Below, piece after piece: positions 5,625 to 7,063 of a stretch of DNA of 7,063 bases (position 1 is the first letter of the stretch; each line of letters begins with the position of its first letter). The notes under the pieces were generated by a model. That model was not told the origin of the DNA. It ran no database searches and worked only from the letters and a program-made list of their open reading frames with translations. Source of the DNA: an uncultured Acidimicrobiaceae bacterium (GTDB taxonomy: Bacteria > Actinomycetota > Acidimicrobiia > Acidimicrobiales > Ilumatobacteraceae); assembly GCA_903934195.1 (NCBI GenBank), contig CAIZMV010000233.1, positions 1-7,063 on the forward strand. The letters are read 5' to 3'. A program made the translations under genes and the position numbers.

Positions 5625-7035
5625 GGGCCATCACATCACTCAGTACATCTGAAATTAGACCAACAACATCACGCGCAATTGTGCCTTCAAGTGCACAACG
5701 TGATCCGGCAACACCATGAACATACGCAGCGGCTGCAGCTGCCTCTGGCCCAGCTAGTCCCCGAGCAAGAAATGCCCCGATGATTCCGGCAAGAACATCA
5801 CCCGTACCTGCCGTGGCTAGTCGCTGGTCGCCTGATGCCACCAAATACACGGCACCCTCTGCGTCACTAATAATGGTCGTTGCCCCTTTACGCACAACAG
5901 TGCACCCTATGCGCGCAGCAAGATCACGTGTTGCACCTATTCGATCGGCTGACATCGCGTCACCGCCCAACGAGGCGAATTCACCATCATGTGGCGTCAG
6001 AATTGTGGCCGCAGTGCGAGAGCGCAACGTTGAATAGTCACCATGAGGGTCAATGGCGCCAGAAATACCGTCACCATCAACCACAACGGCAACATCGCAC
6101 CGCGCAAGAACAGATCTGACCTCGGCGCCAACGTCATCTCCTCGACCAAGGCCTGGCCCAATGACCATTGCACCGAATCGTGCGATATCTGAGGCCACAT
6201 AGTTTGCCCAATCAGTAGTTGGTAAAGCATGACCAACAATTTCTGTGGGCTGAGAGAACATCGAGGAGCCTGAACGCCATGACAAATGCACCATGCCAGA
6301 CCCGGCACGTAGTGCAGACATGCCTACTAGCGATGCTGCCCCTTCCATTCCGTCACTGCCAGCGATAACTCGAACTGCGTGATTCCATTTATGAGCATCG
6401 TGTTCGCGTGGCGGAACCCACGCAGCAACATCAGTTGCTTCAATCAGATACATGTCAACAGCATCGGTTGTTTCAATTCCAACATCAATCACATCAATGA
6501 CACCACATAGTGCTGGTCCACTTCCGAGAAACATTCCGACTTTCGGTGCTGCGAATGTAACGGTTCGATCTGCGGTCAAGACTCCGCCAGACACTGAACC
6601 ATCAAATGCATCGAGGCCACTGGGAACATCTACAGCAAGTACCGGAACATCAAACACAATTGGTGGTGTCCACTCACCGTGAAAACCAATGCCGAATGCA
6701 GCATCAATAACAATGTCTGCCACGCGTGGGTCAATGAATCGACCACCCACGGAATTTGCGTCAACTATTTCAACTGCTGCGCCCCATTGCATCAGCCAAT
6801 ACGCAGCAACTCGCCCATCGTCACCATTGTGACCAGGCCCAGCAATAACAATGACCTGCTTGCCGTATGAACCACCAAGCATGGTGCGCGCCGCATGAGC
6901 CACGGCAAACCCGGCACGGTTGATAAAGACCTGTTGATGATCGTTGCCCACTGCAGAAAGTGCAGTTGCATCAGCGAGCTTCATTTGCTCCGGCGTGAGG
7001 ACAGCTATCACTCTCTCAGCGTACGCCCGGTTCAA
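5614..7035 (-). CDS. nnr: Bifunctional NAD(P)H-hydrate epimerase / ADP-dependent NAD(P)H-hydrate dehydratase
   Basis: A 473-residue metabolite-repair enzyme that restores NADH and NADPH from their hydrated forms. The N-terminal domain (about 10-205, YjeF_N type) epimerises R- and S-NAD(P)HX. It shows VLTPEQM (12-18), the nucleotide loop GPGHNGDDG (66-74), where many relatives read GxGNNGGDG, and VDVPSGLD (135-142). The C-terminal domain (about 215-470, ribokinase-like) dehydrates S-NAD(P)HX at the expense of ADP. It shows HKWNHA (215-220), IGPGLGRGD (292-300), VDGDG (319-323), LTPHDGEF (346-353), RKGATTII (382-389) and the catalytic ATAGTGDVLAG (407-417). The furthest start is TTG 7035, just after a stop codon and overlapping the upstream stop as TTGA. 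GTG 7011, giving MIAVLTPEQM, is equally plausible because homologues usually begin there, and would shorten the protein by eight residues. Both domains look intact. Confidence 0.95.
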   Translation of the reverse strand: MNRAYAERVIAVLTPEQMKLADATALSAVGNDHQQVFINRAGFAVAHAARTMLGGSYGKQVIVIAGPGHNGDDGRVAAYWLMQWGAAVEIVDANSVGGRFIDPRVADIVIDAAFGIGFHGEWTPPIVFDVPVLAVDVPSGLDAFDGSVSGGVLTADRTVTFAAPKVGMFLGSGPALCGVIDVIDVGIETTDAVDMYLIEATDVAAWVPPREHDAHKWNHAVRVIAGSDGMEGAASLVGMSALRAGSGMVHLSWRSGSSMFSQPTEIVGHALPTTDWANYVASDIARFGAMVIGPGLGRGDDVGAEVRSVLARCDVAVVVDGDGISGAIDPHGDYSTLRSRTAATILTPHDGEFASLGGDAMSADRIGATRDLAARIGCTVVRKGATTIISDAEGAVYLVASGDQRLATAGTGDVLAGIIGAFLARGLAGPEAAAAAAYVHGVAGSRCALEGTIARDVVGLISDVLSDVMAHVN

Positions 7036-7063
7036 TTACACACCAACGCAATAACTAGAGCGC
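7032..7063 (-). CDS. C-terminal end of an upstream gene, possibly holo-ACP synthase (acpS)
   Basis: In the minus-strand frame that ends with TGA at 7034-7032 the last codons read ALVIALVCN. This stop overlaps the TTG start of nnr by 4 nt, the same coupling seen at most junctions downstream, so I read it as the tail of a co-transcribed gene. The hydrophobic A-V-I-A ending resembles the final beta-strand of holo-acyl-carrier-protein synthase, and acpS commonly precedes nnr in bacteria. Only nine residues are visible, so the identity is a guess and even the reading frame is unproven. The other two frames also stop nearby (TAG at 7055-7057, TAA at 7036-7038). Confidence 0.35.
   Translation of the reverse strand, partial: ALVIALVCN

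Noticed and set aside
5997..6308. Minus-strand open frame of 103 codons inside nnr, plus similar plus-strand frames at 1006-1486, 3131-3496 and 4055-4479
   Set aside because: They overlap conserved domains of nnr, dusB, rimI/tsaB and tsaE in other frames and have low-complexity, non-protein-like composition.
1..7063. Possible novel defence, mobile or CRISPR system
   Set aside because: Every large open frame maps to a known housekeeping family in a conserved order; there are no transposase, integrase, tandem spacer repeats, tRNA or rRNA genes, or shifts in base composition that I can see.

Overview
The window is a compact, gene-dense stretch of bacterial chromosome with roughly half G+C by eye. 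The most likely source is an actinobacterium, possibly one of the moderate-GC Acidimicrobiia. This rests on two things: the gene order alanine racemase - tsaE - tsaB - rimI - tsaD, which is also found in mycobacteria and streptomycetes, and actinobacterial-type variants in several proteins (DusB 'GCPATKVTRKGGGAA', and the 'LPPVGWADVATK' motif of the small protein). The assignment below phylum level is a guess.

Layout. Reading the minus strand from the right edge, one uninterrupted polycistron fills positions 7063 to 623. It holds the last codons of an unidentified upstream gene (perhaps acpS), a bifunctional NAD(P)HX epimerase/dehydratase (nnr), alanine racemase (alr), tsaE, tsaB, rimI, tsaD and dusB. 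Apart from an 11-nt overlap between nnr and alr, all the other junctions are 4-nt start/stop overlaps (TTGA, GTGA, ATGA x4) if the starts proposed here are right. No intergenic space exists inside the run, so no internal promoter or terminator is expected between genes. At 291-626 a small plus-strand gene for a coiled-coil/membrane-anchor protein converges on dusB, their stop codons sharing 4 nt. At 1-255 the N-terminal part of a Maf-type nucleotide pyrophosphatase runs off the left edge on the minus strand, divergent from the small gene across only 35 nt.

How the genes fit together. TsaE, TsaB and TsaD are three of the four bacterial enzymes for the tRNA N6-threonylcarbamoyladenosine (t6A37) modification; the fourth (TsaC/Sua5) is not here. 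RimI is the GNAT protein acetyltransferase habitually linked to tsaB/tsaD. DusB adds a second tRNA modification (dihydrouridine) at the end of the same operon. Nnr repairs damaged NAD(P)H, Alr makes D-alanine for peptidoglycan, and Maf removes certain nucleotides, so the region is housekeeping: tRNA modification, metabolite repair and cell wall. I see no mobile element, CRISPR array, RNA gene or defence system. The least explained item is the small hendecad coiled-coil protein at 291-626.
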